Below, in pieces: positions 7,923 to 16,316 of a stretch of 64,000 nucleotides of DNA. The notes beneath the pieces were generated by a model. The model was given only the letters and a program-made list of their open reading frames with translations. It was not told the origin of the DNA and did not search any database. The number at the start of each line of letters is the position of its first letter. Positions within the stretch are counted from its first letter, which is position 1. Position numbers and translations under genes: made by a program. Source of the stretch: Aeoliella straminimaris (GTDB lineage: Bacteria; Planctomycetota; Planctomycetia; Pirellulales; Lacipirellulaceae); contig NZ_JAMXLR010000092.1 in the NCBI RefSeq assembly GCF_024054565.1, positions 496,001-560,000 on the forward strand. The letters run 5' to 3'.

Positions 7923-8996
7923 TTGAACAATCTCAAAGCCAACTTTCGCCCTTTTCCCTTGCTAGCAGGTGGGCATCGCCAGACGCTGGCCGCCCACTAT
8001 ATCGCTGCAGAATACCAGCTTGCCGGCACCATGCAGCATTGCGTGGCGCTGGACGACGGCGACCAACTCGTATTGCACGACGACCGCCCAAATCGCTGGC
8101 AGGTGGGCGATCCGGTGGTTTTGCTGGTGCACGGCCTGTGCGGTTCGCATCAAAGCCGCTATGTGGTCCGCATCGCACACAAATTGCATGATCGAGGCGT
8201 GCGTACCTTTCGCGTCGACCTTCGTGGCTGCGGGGCAGGGGGGCACCTGGCTCGCACTTCCACGCACTGCGGTCGCTGGAGCGACCTGGAGCCACCCTGT
8301 GCACACATCGGCGAAGTGGCACCCGGCTCGCCGATCACCCTGTGTGGGTTTTCTTTGGGCGGAGCACTGTCGCTCAATCTGGCCGCAATGCCTTCGACTC
8401 CGCCGAACTTGTCGCGGGTGGTGGCCATCTGCCCGCCGGTGGACTTGTTCGCCGTGGAGCGTCTGCTTAAGCGGCCGCTCAACAAGCAGTACGATCAGTA
8501 CTTCGCACGCTTGTTATGGAAGATGGTTGTCGAGCGTGCCGAGACAATCCCCGGCGCTCCACAGGTGCAGCACCTGCCACGTCCTCGTAAGCTACGCGAG
8601 TTCGACGAGTCCTACACCGTGCCGCTGGGTGGCTATCGAAACGCCGACGACTACTATGAGCAGGCTAGTGTGGTAACGCGGCTCGAACAAATCAAATTGC
8701 CGACGCGAATCATCGCGGCGGCCAATGATCCGATTGTTCCTATCGAACCACTGCAATCAGCCACGTTGGGCGAGAGAACGCACCTGTTGGCCACTGGTTG
8801 CGGTGGGCACTTGGGATTCGTCGGGCGGCGGGGCACCGATCCCGATCGCTATTGGCTCGACTGGCGGGTGATCGAGTGGGTAACAGGCTCCAAGGACTCT
8901 GTCGCCGACGAATCTGCCGCCGATCCGGCCCCACCTTCGCGGTGGTTTGGCTCGCGGCTTCGCTGGCGAACGCCGCCGACCCAGCTCACCGATTAG
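7923..8996 (+). CDS. Alpha/beta hydrolase of the YheT type
   Basis: 357 residues from a TTG start at 7923, supported by the purine-rich GGGGGTAGGA directly upstream. The start LAGGHRQTLAAHY matches the N-terminal FxGxHxQT signature of the YheT/COG0429 esterase family. LLVHGLCGSHQSRYV gives the oxyanion region, CGFSLGGAL holds the nucleophile serine, NDPIVP the catalytic aspartate and CGGHLGFV the histidine. The family hydrolyses small acyl esters and often has no known in vivo substrate. The RGCGAGG segment after DLRGC coincides with a polar GGGCAGGG octamer at 8233. A DUF3754 gene follows 45 bases later on the same strand. Confidence 0.9.
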   Translation: MNNLKANFRPFPLLAGGHRQTLAAHYIAAEYQLAGTMQHCVALDDGDQLVLHDDRPNRWQVGDPVVLLVHGLCGSHQSRYVVRIAHKLHDRGVRTFRVDLRGCGAGGHLARTSTHCGRWSDLEPPCAHIGEVAPGSPITLCGFSLGGALSLNLAAMPSTPPNLSRVVAICPPVDLFAVERLLKRPLNKQYDQYFARLLWKMVVERAETIPGAPQVQHLPRPRKLREFDESYTVPLGGYRNADDYYEQASVVTRLEQIKLPTRIIAAANDPIVPIEPLQSATLGERTHLLATGCGGHLGFVGRRGTDPDRYWLDWRVIEWVTGSKDSVADESAADPAPPSRWFGSRLRWRTPPTQLTD

Positions 8997-9041
8997 TCCA
9001 CTTTACGGGCCGCCACTGTTGGACGGCACCACCAAGATCGA

Positions 9042-10241
9042 ATGTCCGCACCTACTCCACCGTTGGCGATGCTCGAATCGACCGACGAACCATGGTCGCG
9101 GCCCGACGATCGTTTCATCCCGGTGCGTGCCAGCGATCTGGTCCACCATCTGGCACACGATGCGGCCCGGTTCGGACTCGATGCGGATGCGGTCCGAAGC
9201 TTTGCCGGGGCGCTAGGGGAAGTAATCGATCGCGAGACTGGCACTTTCGAGCGACGGCTGGCCGACGCCTACGCTCGCTTTAACCCCGATCGCGATACGC
9301 TGACGGCGGCCGATCTGGAGCCCGCCACGCCCGACGAGTACGAACTGCTCTGCACGCAGCTGGCGTACCTGCTCGACAAGGCGAACTACGAGGAGCTGAG
9401 CGACGTGGAGATCGCCCAGGCGGTGCTCCGCGCTGGAACTCGCAATCTGAGTGTACGGGTCGACCCAACTCGCATCGAATTTCTGCGGCTTTGGATTCGG
9501 GGCAGGGGGGAGACCACCAAACGCGAGCGGTGCCGTTGGAGGCCATGGCAGCATCAGGAGACCAAGGTTTCTGTCTTCAAGCGGTTGATGATCGTTGCGC
9601 GACTAAAGGACGAATCTTATGTGCGGCTCAAGTTGTTCAAAGAGATTCCCGAAGCCGAGGTCGAGGCACTGCTGCCACACGCCGAAGCGACGATGAGCCT
9701 GTGGGACCGCATTAAGCTCTTGGGCACCGGCGCCGGCACGCTGGGAGTCACCGTCATGAAGATCGCCGTGGGCTTTGCGGCGATTTGGACGCTAGCGAAG
9801 ATCTTGCTGGTTGGGATCGTCACGCTGGGCATCCGTAGTGCGCTGGGCTATCGCAACGCTCGCATCAATCGCGACTGGCAGCGGACGCGGCACCTGTACT
9901 TCCAGAACATGGGCAACAACGCCAGCGCGCTGCAACTGCTGGTGGCGACCGTAAAGCAGGAGGAGTTTAAAGAGGTTGTGCTGGGGTACGTGTTTAGCCA
10001 TTCCGGCGAAGCAGCAACTCCACAGCCGCCAACACTTTGCGAACACGTGGAGCAGTACCTGCACGACCAGTTCGGTGTAGATGTCGATTTTGATATCGCC
10101 GATGCCGAAGGCAAGCTTGCCCGACTGGGACTTCGCGGGGAGGAACAGGACAGCGTCATTCTACCCATCGACCAGGCCATCGACCTGCTTCGGGGCAGGG
10201 GGACTGGCAGCACTACATCTGCGCGGATGCTGGAGTGTTAG
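9042..10241 (+). CDS. DUF3754 (TMEM143-like) membrane protein
   Basis: 399 residues. The first 230 are soluble and predicted alpha-helical. A hydrophobic hairpin follows at about residues 228-268 (GTGAGTLGVTVMKIAVGFAA and LLVGIVTLGIRSALGY). Next comes YRNARINRDWQRTRHLYFQNMGNNASA, matching the DUF3754 block in which long Lys/Arg-rich helices follow the membrane hairpin and end in E-x-KE-x-VLGYVF. The family is found in bacteria and mitochondria and has no proven function. The sequence contains two GGGCAGGG octamers (9500 and 10193) that add Gly/Arg-rich RGRG segments. The end overlaps the convergent ZIP gene by 29 bases. Confidence 0.72.
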   Translation: MSAPTPPLAMLESTDEPWSRPDDRFIPVRASDLVHHLAHDAARFGLDADAVRSFAGALGEVIDRETGTFERRLADAYARFNPDRDTLTAADLEPATPDEYELLCTQLAYLLDKANYEELSDVEIAQAVLRAGTRNLSVRVDPTRIEFLRLWIRGRGETTKRERCRWRPWQHQETKVSVFKRLMIVARLKDESYVRLKLFKEIPEAEVEALLPHAEATMSLWDRIKLLGTGAGTLGVTVMKIAVGFAAIWTLAKILLVGIVTLGIRSALGYRNARINRDWQRTRHLYFQNMGNNASALQLLVATVKQEEFKEVVLGYVFSHSGEAATPQPPTLCEHVEQYLHDQFGVDVDFDIADAEGKLARLGLRGEEQDSVILPIDQAIDLLRGRGTGSTTSARMLEC

Positions 10242-11121
10242 CGGTGTTAGGGCGTGGGCCATGCGAATGGCCTTCCATCCGACCTGCCAAATAGGCCACG
10301 GTGAGTCCCAGCAGCAGTGCGGTCGAGAGTTTCCAGCGATCGTGATGGTGGAACTGCAGTTCCGGCAACAGGTCACTGCCAGCGATGCAGAGAAACACGC
10401 CCGCCGAAAACGCCAGGGCAGGCGGTAGGGCAAACCATGTAGGTCCCACCTCGGGAGACAATCCCAATAGGAAGAGTCCCGCGCCCGCTGGGATGGCCAG
10501 CGAGAATAGGGCGTTAACGTACGATCTGGCTGAAATCGAATAACCGCTGCGCGCCATCAGCATCGCGATGGTCATCGCGTCGAATGGCTTGTGCAGGAAG
10601 ATCACCAGGAAGGTGCCCAGGCCAGGAAGTAGGCCGCCGCCATGACCATGGGCAACGCTCGCCGCGAGCGCTACACCCGCTAGCAGGCTGTGTAGTGTCA
10701 GGCCAACAGCCGCACCCGTCCAGGTTATATCGTGGGCGTGGTCGGAGTGCGGTTCGTGCGAACATCCCGGACCATGGACGTGCTGCTCGTCATAGACGTG
10801 TTCTTCGTCGGCCGGCGCTTCGTGATGGTGGAAGCAGAAGAACCGTTCGATAAAGAACATGGCCAGAAAGCCGATCACGAACCATGTCATGAGGTTCATG
10901 ATGGTCGAGTTCATCTCGCTGCCGGGCTGTTCGAGCGCCGAGACCAGGGCATGGGGCAGCATATGTAGCACGGCTACACCAAAGATAATGCCAGCGACGA
11001 AGCTTACCGCCACTTCCATCCAGCGGTGCGTCAGGTTCCACCATACCGGGATCATGCCACCCACCACGGAGGAGAGCAGGATCAGCACGCAGTAGTAAAC
11101 AAGGAAAGCGGTGGAGGACAT
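10213..11121 (-). CDS. ZIP-family metal transporter
   Basis: 302 residues from the ATG at 11121; the ORF runs on upstream but that part overlaps dtd and is not protein-like. Eight hydrophobic segments are visible. The sequence has a His-rich cytoplasmic loop (EEHVYDEQHVHGPGCSHEPH, about residues 115-135), which is typical of ZIP proteins between helices III and IV. LTLHSLLAGVAL and HKPFDAMTIAMLM are the signature metal-binding helices IV and V. Substrates are probably Zn(II) or Fe(II) moving into the cytoplasm. The gene is divergent from dtd. Confidence 0.9.
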   Translation of the reverse strand: MSSTAFLVYYCVLILLSSVVGGMIPVWWNLTHRWMEVAVSFVAGIIFGVAVLHMLPHALVSALEQPGSEMNSTIMNLMTWFVIGFLAMFFIERFFCFHHHEAPADEEHVYDEQHVHGPGCSHEPHSDHAHDITWTGAAVGLTLHSLLAGVALAASVAHGHGGGLLPGLGTFLVIFLHKPFDAMTIAMLMARSGYSISARSYVNALFSLAIPAGAGLFLLGLSPEVGPTWFALPPALAFSAGVFLCIAGSDLLPELQFHHHDRWKLSTALLLGLTVAYLAGRMEGHSHGPRPNTANTPASAQM

Positions 11122-11251
11122 CGGCGCCGATGCAAGGGGGAAAGGGGTAAAGCGGAGCGTAGGCAAGTTGTGGGCAAGCGTGCTAGTATGTTCGCAATCC
11201 CACCGACTTACAACTGACTGCCACGCCAGCCTCCAACGACCGGCAAACCTC

Positions 11252-11692
11252 ATGCGAGCTCTAGTACAACGGGTCAGCCAGGCCAGTGTCACTGTCGAAG
11301 GGGAGGTTACTGGACAGATCGAGCAGGGGCTGTTGGTCCTGCTGGGGGTCGGGCAAGACGACTCCGCTAAAGAGGTAGCCTGGATGAGCGAGAAGCTCGC
11401 TGGCCTACGTATCTTCGACGATGCCGATGGCAAGATGAACTTGTCGCTCGAGGACGTAGGCGGTGGAATGCTGGTCGTAAGCCAGTTCACACTCTTCGGC
11501 GACTGCAAGAAGGGCCGCCGGCCGAGTTTCATCAATGCGGCACCGCCAGAGTTGGCGGTAGAGCTCTACGAGCAGTTTGTGGCCGCCGTTCGCCAACGTG
11601 GTATCAACGTCGGCACGGGGCGCTTTCGCCAGCATATGGATGTTGCGCTGGTGAACGATGGTCCGGTCACGCTTTGGGTCGAGTCGCCTTAA
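11252..11692 (+). CDS. dtd: D-aminoacyl-tRNA deacylase
   Basis: 146 residues, the usual length for Dtd. The enzyme removes D-amino acids from mischarged tRNA in the cytoplasm. Landmarks are the start MRALVQRVSQASVTV, the LVVSQFTLFGDCKKGRRPSF block with the SQFTLF signature, and NDGPVTLWVES, matching the NxGPVT motif near the C-terminus. The ATG at 11252 is the start because homologues begin MRAVVQRV; longer in-frame upstream sequence is not protein-like. The stop at 11692 abuts the end of the convergent membrane-hydrolase gene, with no base between them. Confidence 0.96.
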   Translation: MRALVQRVSQASVTVEGEVTGQIEQGLLVLLGVGQDDSAKEVAWMSEKLAGLRIFDDADGKMNLSLEDVGGGMLVVSQFTLFGDCKKGRRPSFINAAPPELAVELYEQFVAAVRQRGINVGTGRFRQHMDVALVNDGPVTLWVESP

Positions 11693-12670
11693 TTATCGGG
11701 GCACGAACCCACCCCCCGCGCGGTACACCGCTTCGGCCGAGCCGATGCTCGGTTGTCCCGAGTTGGGCGAGAATCCTCCCCCTGACGGTGGATAGCTTGG
11801 CGAGGTTGTCCGCGGAGTGTTGGGCGATTGCTGTGGGAAGGATGGCGAGGCACCCCATGGCGACGAAGGTGCTGGAGCGAATTCTGATTCGGGGTTCCCC
11901 AGAGCGTCGGGAGTGGGTGACATCGTCGACTCACCGCTTCTCACCCGACTGCGAACGTCGTCGATCAATCCCTCCTTGGCGTCGCGTAGACGTTGTGCGT
12001 TGCCGGCGAGTTCCGGGTAACGCGTTTCGAGGTATTGATTCACGCTCGGCTCACCGGCCACCATGAGGCCCACAACGGCTAATTTGGCGTAGGTGCTGAA
12101 GTTGGCCCAACCGTTCTTGCTCCAGAACTTCAGCGCCGTACCGAACGAGCGTTTAATACGCCAAGTGCCCCCCTTCCATTCAATGCTGTAAAGCTCGTCG
12201 AGGCACAAGTGAGACATCGCGCCAAAGAACACACCGCCTGCTTTCAGGTAGCGAATCGGTTCGTTGCCGGCGGGACCACAAACCAGGAATGCCAGGCCCG
12301 CAAAGATCATCACCGCCGGAATGCTATGCCACATACCCCGATGCACGGTGAAACGTCCTAAGAGCGACGCGCCTGCAAAGCGTATCAAGAAATACAAGCA
12401 GGCCGCGATCAACACCAAGTGATCGTATTCCAGGTTGAATGATTGAAAGCGATCCACCAGCAGCATCGGCACGATGCCGGCGGCGAAGCCTGTCGACTCG
12501 CGGATTGGAATGCCGGAGTCGCTATCCAAGTCGGGCAGCATGCCCGACACGCCACACAGACCACCGGCCACGATGGACGACTCGATCGGAAATCCCATCG
12601 TCATGCCCATGCCGGCATAGCCCACACCCAGCACCGAACTGGTGGTCACGTGTGTGCGAAAATCGGCCAT
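11693..12670 (-). CDS. Metal-dependent membrane hydrolase (YdjM/DUF457 type)
   Basis: 325 residues. Four or more hydrophobic segments fill the first 200. GMLPDLDSDSG near residue 45 and HRGMWHSIPAV near 110 are the Asp- and His-rich motifs of the LexA-regulated YdjM family of predicted membrane hydrolases, and FGAMSHLCLDEL near 150 completes it. The start THVTTSSVLG includes the first conserved His. The C-terminal 80 residues are a Pro/Ser/Gly-rich tail, which is not part of the family and may be a cytoplasmic or periplasmic linker. The substrate is unknown. Confidence 0.82.
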   Translation of the reverse strand: MADFRTHVTTSSVLGVGYAGMGMTMGFPIESSIVAGGLCGVSGMLPDLDSDSGIPIRESTGFAAGIVPMLLVDRFQSFNLEYDHLVLIAACLYFLIRFAGASLLGRFTVHRGMWHSIPAVMIFAGLAFLVCGPAGNEPIRYLKAGGVFFGAMSHLCLDELYSIEWKGGTWRIKRSFGTALKFWSKNGWANFSTYAKLAVVGLMVAGEPSVNQYLETRYPELAGNAQRLRDAKEGLIDDVRSRVRSGESTMSPTPDALGNPESEFAPAPSSPWGASPSFPQQSPNTPRTTSPSYPPSGGGFSPNSGQPSIGSAEAVYRAGGGFVPR

Positions 12671-12944
12671 GGCAAATGTGGTTGGCGTTTAGGCGGTAGC
12701 GATAGGTGGTGGAAGGATAGGAATTGCGATGCGTCCAGGCAATATCTCATCGACAGGTGCTGCCACTGCTAGCAGGTTCCATGGTGGCAGGAAGACTCCA
12801 GCTTGTTGGGGGGGAACTGCCCTTCGCTATCGCGTAGTCGCCCGCTATACTTCCGCCCCGTCCGCATTCCCGCGCTTTGGGCCCCCTGCTGGCATTGCTG
12901 GCAAGGAGTCACCCCCTACCTTATTGCTTGATCGAGAGATCGAC

Positions 12945-13691
12945 ATGCAGACCTACGACCTGCTGATGCTTGTGGTGCTGGTTGGCGCCACGTTGTTTGG
13001 ATTCGTCAAAGGCATGGCGTGGCAGGTAGCCTACCTGGCATCGCTTATTGTCAGCTACTTCGCGGCGGTGAAGTTCAGTCCGCAGCTAGCTCCCATGTTT
13101 GGCGAGACGGAGCCTTTTAATCGCTTTGCCGCCATGCTGGCTGTGTACGTGGCAACGTCGCTCGCCATATGGCTCATTTTCCGTGGTGTCGCCGGCGCGA
13201 TCGACCGTGTGAAACTCAACGAGTTCGACCGCCAGATGGGCGCCTTGATTGGCTTTGCTCGCGGCGTGCTGTGGTGCATTGGAATCACGTTCTTTGCCGC
13301 CATGCTGCTCGAGTCGCAGCGGTCTGCAATTCTCAACTCCAAGGCCGGACACTACATCGGTGTGTTGCTAGCCAAAAGCGACGCCGTTTTTCCGCCCGAG
13401 GTCCAGAAGGTCGTCGGTCCGTACGTCGATCGCATTGAGAAAGAGCTGGATAAGGAACAACCGGCAGGATCAGGATGGTCCGTATCAAGCGACTGGCCGC
13501 AAGGCGGGCAGGGGGGGCAGGGGGCAAGTTGGCCCTCGGGCTCGCAGTCCGCGCAGCCCGCTCAACAGCCTGCTGCTGGGGCCCCTGCCAGCGGCGGTAC
13601 AACTCCGTGGCCGAGCTCGGGGACGAGCAGTCCGCCGGCGAACTCTTGGCCAAGTTCTGCCACCAATCCAACACCCTGGCCGAACCAATGA
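12945..13691 (+). CDS. CvpA family membrane protein
   Basis: 248 residues from the ATG at 12945, which has a purine-rich GAGAGA stretch just upstream; the longer frame from 12729 is not protein-like. The first 160 residues hold four membrane helices with the CvpA landmarks LVGATLFGFVKGMAWQVAYLASLI and FDRQMGALIGFARGVLW. CvpA proteins are inner-membrane proteins first described as needed for colicin V production and later implicated in envelope homeostasis. The last 70 residues are a tail of Ser, Pro, Gly, Trp and Gln with the repeated words WPSS and PWP. Two tandem polar octamers at 13506 and 13515 encode the GGQGGQGA part of this tail. Confidence 0.88.
   Translation: MQTYDLLMLVVLVGATLFGFVKGMAWQVAYLASLIVSYFAAVKFSPQLAPMFGETEPFNRFAAMLAVYVATSLAIWLIFRGVAGAIDRVKLNEFDRQMGALIGFARGVLWCIGITFFAAMLLESQRSAILNSKAGHYIGVLLAKSDAVFPPEVQKVVGPYVDRIEKELDKEQPAGSGWSVSSDWPQGGQGGQGASWPSGSQSAQPAQQPAAGAPASGGTTPWPSSGTSSPPANSWPSSATNPTPWPNQ
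13505..13524 (+). repeat. Tandem pair of polar GGGCAGGG octamers (one of a dispersed set)
   Basis: Two overlapping-register copies of GGGCAGGG at 13506-13513 and 13515-13522. The same octamer lies on the plus strand at 4036, 6288, 7628, 8233, 9500 and 10193. It lies on the minus strand at 17317, 17884, 19214, 23335, 25147, 35793, 45900, 50694 and 61081 (left coordinates). This pair is the last plus-strand copy before the orientation changes. The octamer equals the C form of GGGNAGGG, the FtsK-orienting sequence of E. coli. Its presence inside genes of both strands argues that orientation follows the chromosome, not transcription. Confidence 0.7.
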
Positions 13692-13859
13692 CGGGGCAGT
13701 TGAGAGCATCGCTCGGGCGACGCAATGAACGCTCCATCGACGCCGGCGTGAGCCTTAGAACGATGCTCGTCACGCCATGCTTCGCACGAATCGCTGTTCG
13801 GATAACGAACGTCCGCAGTCAGGGTAATGGGCCTAGAACCCCGGTAAAAACAGCTCTAA

Positions 13860-13887
13860 AACGAACATAACAGCGATTATCGGACGT
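13860..13887 (-). other. dif: Candidate dif site (XerCD recombination site)
   Basis: The 28 bases lie in the 214-bp gap between two convergent genes. On the minus strand the XerC-side arm reads ACGTCCGATAA, the 6-base spacer TCGCTG, and the XerD-side arm TTATGTTCGTT. The 11-6-11 spacing equals that of known dif sites. The inner parts CCGATAAT and TTATGT are the same words seen in the actinobacterial dif consensus as I remember it, and TTATGT is shared with the E. coli and B. subtilis sites. The central six bases and the outer XerD arm are less similar. Its position, where flanking GGGCAGGG octamers converge, is what makes it notable. An alternative is that it is half of an imperfect inverted repeat: AATCGCTGTT at 13789 recurs inverted at 13869. 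Confidence 0.4.
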
Positions 13888-13905
13888 TGGCTGCTGGGTT
13901 CCCTG

Positions 13906-14754
13906 TCAGTAGTCGTACTCGCTAAGCACCTCGGTCTGCGACATTTCGGTCCGCAGGGATTCGATCTCTTCGGCCGTCAGTCCTGTGTGTATCAGCCTCA
14001 ACCATTCGAGGCCGTCGAGCTCCGCGATCAGCTCCCGCGCTCCCTCGGAAGTGAGATCCAGATGGCTGATGTAGAGCCGCCTCAGACGGCCCAGCCCAGC
14101 CAGTGCTTCGAGTTGCTGAAGCGTGAGCTTCTCGTCCGGCTGTGCGGGATTTCCGCTCAGCCAAAGCTCCTGGAGGGATCCGCTGGACTGGAGGAATGTT
14201 AGATCCAGCGGCTCGATTCGTGTGTTGCTGATGAGCAGCGATTCGAGCGGGAGCATCGCGATGCAATCAAGGCCGCGATTCGTCAGCCCTGAGACATAGA
14301 AGTTGCCTGACTTCAGGCCTGGATGGTCGCGCAAATGGGTGCACAGGCTGACCAGTCGGTCCTCGCTAATGGGTCCGTCGACCCCCAAGTCGAACATTTC
14401 CGGCAACGCATTGAGCTGCCACGGCTTGAGGCGATTGGCGGCTCCATCTTCCAGGATTACGCGAGCCACCTGTCCGTACGGAAACTGTGGCTGCGAGTCA
14501 GCCGGATAGCCATGGTGAGGATCCTCCTGGTAGAAGATCGTTCCGCCGGCGTCGTAGACGGCTTGGATTGCCAAGGCGTGCCGTGCTGCAGGGATGGCTA
14601 GCGATCCGGCTGCGATGCTGGCAACGATCGCTGCGCAGATGGCAACGAGCAGGATGTTTCGAGTCGGCGGTCTCTTCAGCCAGACGACCGCAGCGAAAGC
14701 CCAAGTGGCGGCTGCCAGTACAAGAGCTGCGGTTGCGGCCGGCAAGGAATCCAT
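13906..14754 (-). CDS. Membrane-anchored leucine-rich-repeat protein
   Basis: 282 residues from the ATG at 14754. The start codon overlaps the stop of the upstream gene (TAATG, one base shared), so translation is probably coupled. Residues 5-24 and 35-55 are hydrophobic and should cross the membrane. The second half has four to five leucine-rich repeats with the form LxxLxxLxLSxNxxxxxxL (for example LQELWLSGN, LRRLYISHLDLTSEG, LEWLRLIHTGL). Such proteins bind unknown partners outside the membrane. No catalytic domain is visible. The two-gene unit with 14754-15239 suggests a shared complex. Confidence 0.78.
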   Translation of the reverse strand: MDSLPAATAALVLAAATWAFAAVVWLKRPPTRNILLVAICAAIVASIAAGSLAIPAARHALAIQAVYDAGGTIFYQEDPHHGYPADSQPQFPYGQVARVILEDGAANRLKPWQLNALPEMFDLGVDGPISEDRLVSLCTHLRDHPGLKSGNFYVSGLTNRGLDCIAMLPLESLLISNTRIEPLDLTFLQSSGSLQELWLSGNPAQPDEKLTLQQLEALAGLGRLRRLYISHLDLTSEGARELIAELDGLEWLRLIHTGLTAEEIESLRTEMSQTEVLSEYDY

Positions 14755-15239
14755 TATTCCACCACGGCGTCGTAAACCACGGTGTCGTCGGGAATCCAGT
14801 TCTCGTCGCCAGCGACCAGCACCTTCCATTTCTTCGGCCGCTCGCGGAGCAACTCAAGCGTCTCGGTCACTTGGCGATGGGCCCGACCCGAACCGGAGAC
14901 GATGACGGACAGGTTGCCCGGAAAGAAAACGATGCGCGTCGAGTCATTCGGCGCCCGATGCAGCGAAGCTCGTAAGACCTCCAGCAACGGTTCGGCATCG
15001 ACCGTGGCGTAATTGGCGGCAGGCGCCTGCGGACCGAGCGCCGCTGGCTGGATGGGAATGGGCTCGACCAGATCGTGTACGTCGTACGCCATGGAATAGT
15101 CCGAGCCATAGCGCCAGGCGCCGTCGCCCATCTGGTAGCCATGACGATAGGCGGCCAGCCAAACACCTGCGGTGGTAATCAATAGCAGCAGGAACGCGAG
15201 TGAGAACCGAACCGCCTGTTTCTTCTTCATGTTGGCCAT
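14754..15239 (-). CDS. Small membrane-anchored protein of unknown function
   Basis: 161 residues. A basic N-terminus and a membrane segment (about residues 12-30, FSLAFLLLLITTAGVWLAAY) resemble the FxLRTLL-type membrane segment seen in many planctomycete proteins. The soluble part ends with a block (VIVSGSGRAHRQVTETLELL) that looks like the beta-alpha half of a small secretin-like or STN domain, where such a phrase reads LVVxGxxxxHxxV. This is a weak resemblance. A second Met at residue 4 has a better-spaced AAGGA upstream and may be the true start. It is coupled by a TAATG overlap to the LRR gene. Confidence 0.68.
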   Translation of the reverse strand: MANMKKKQAVRFSLAFLLLLITTAGVWLAAYRHGYQMGDGAWRYGSDYSMAYDVHDLVEPIPIQPAALGPQAPAANYATVDAEPLLEVLRASLHRAPNDSTRIVFFPGNLSVIVSGSGRAHRQVTETLELLRERPKKWKVLVAGDENWIPDDTVVYDAVVE

Positions 15240-15266
15240 CCTTATTGCGGAGAATAAATGATGGAG

Positions 15267-16241
15267 CTACACGGAGGCCGCTTCTTCCAGATACATGCCG
15301 ATCTTGCGGAACTTTTCGTACCGCTGGGCAACCAGCTCGTCAGGAGGCAGTTCGGTCAATTCGCGAAGCGTTTTGACCAGGTACATCTTTAGTCGGGCAG
15401 CCATCTGGTAATGGTCGCGATGCGCGCCACCCGTCGGCTCTTCGATGACGTCGTCGATTGCCCCCAGGCGTTCGAGGTGCCGCGAGGTCAGCTTGAGTGC
15501 CTTGGCAGCGTTCTCGGCGTAGTCGTGGCTCTTCCACAAAATGCCGGCGCATCCTTCGGGGCTGATCACCGAATAATAAGAGAACTCGAGCACCGCGACG
15601 CGGTCGCCCACGCCGATTCCCAACGCGCCGCCCGAGCCACCTTCGCCAATCACCACGCAGATGATGGGAGTCTCGAGCCGCGACATCTCCAGCATGCTCT
15701 CGGCGATAACCTGGGCTTGGCCACGTTCTTCGGCACCAATGCCCGGGTAGGCGCCCGGCGTGTCGATCATGCAGATGATGGGCAGGCCATATTTGGCAGC
15801 CTTCTTCATCTTGAGCATCGCCTTGCGATAGCCTTCGGGGTGCGCGCAACCGAAGTAGCACTCGTTGCGTTCTTTGAGCGTCTTGCCTTTATGATGGCCC
15901 ACCATCATGACTTTGAATTCGTCGATCTTCGCAAATCCAGTTCTCAGTGCGCGGTCGTCGCCAAAGAACTTGTCGCCATGCAGTTCCACGAACTCGTCGC
16001 AGATCAAATCGACGTAGTCGGTGAACATGGGGCGATCGGGATGACGCGCGACACGCACTGTCTGCCACTCGTCCAGGTGGCTGTAGACGTCGCGAGTCTT
16101 GTCGAGCAGCGCTTTGCGCGCCGCACGCAATTCATCTCGCGCGCTCGCGGAATCCTGATCGTCGGTTTCCAGTTGATAGATGCGTTCCTGCAAATCGCGA
16201 AGCGGAGCTTCGAAGTCGAGTTGGTACGATGTATTCGCCAT
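15267..16241 (-). CDS. accA: Acetyl-CoA carboxylase carboxyltransferase subunit alpha
   Basis: 324 residues, the expected length. AccA with AccD transfers carboxyl groups from carboxybiotin to acetyl-CoA to make malonyl-CoA for fatty acid synthesis in the cytoplasm. Recognised landmarks are LDFEAPLRDLQERIYQL at the start, VARHPDRPMFTDYV, the MVGHHKGKTLKE block, GYRKAMLKMKKAAKYGLPI, IDTPGAYPGIGAEERGQ, the oxyanion region GEGGSGGALGIGVGD and SPEGCAGILWK. The zinc-binding domain belongs to AccD, which is not nearby. Confidence 0.97.
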   Translation of the reverse strand: MANTSYQLDFEAPLRDLQERIYQLETDDQDSASARDELRAARKALLDKTRDVYSHLDEWQTVRVARHPDRPMFTDYVDLICDEFVELHGDKFFGDDRALRTGFAKIDEFKVMMVGHHKGKTLKERNECYFGCAHPEGYRKAMLKMKKAAKYGLPIICMIDTPGAYPGIGAEERGQAQVIAESMLEMSRLETPIICVVIGEGGSGGALGIGVGDRVAVLEFSYYSVISPEGCAGILWKSHDYAENAAKALKLTSRHLERLGAIDDVIEEPTGGAHRDHYQMAARLKMYLVKTLRELTELPPDELVAQRYEKFRKIGMYLEEAASV

Positions 16242-16316
16242 GTCTTGGTGGGACGGCTTGATGTCCGTCGGTGCCTTGGTTGGGTGTAAGTATTTGGCTA
16301 CTGACTCCGCCAGTTT

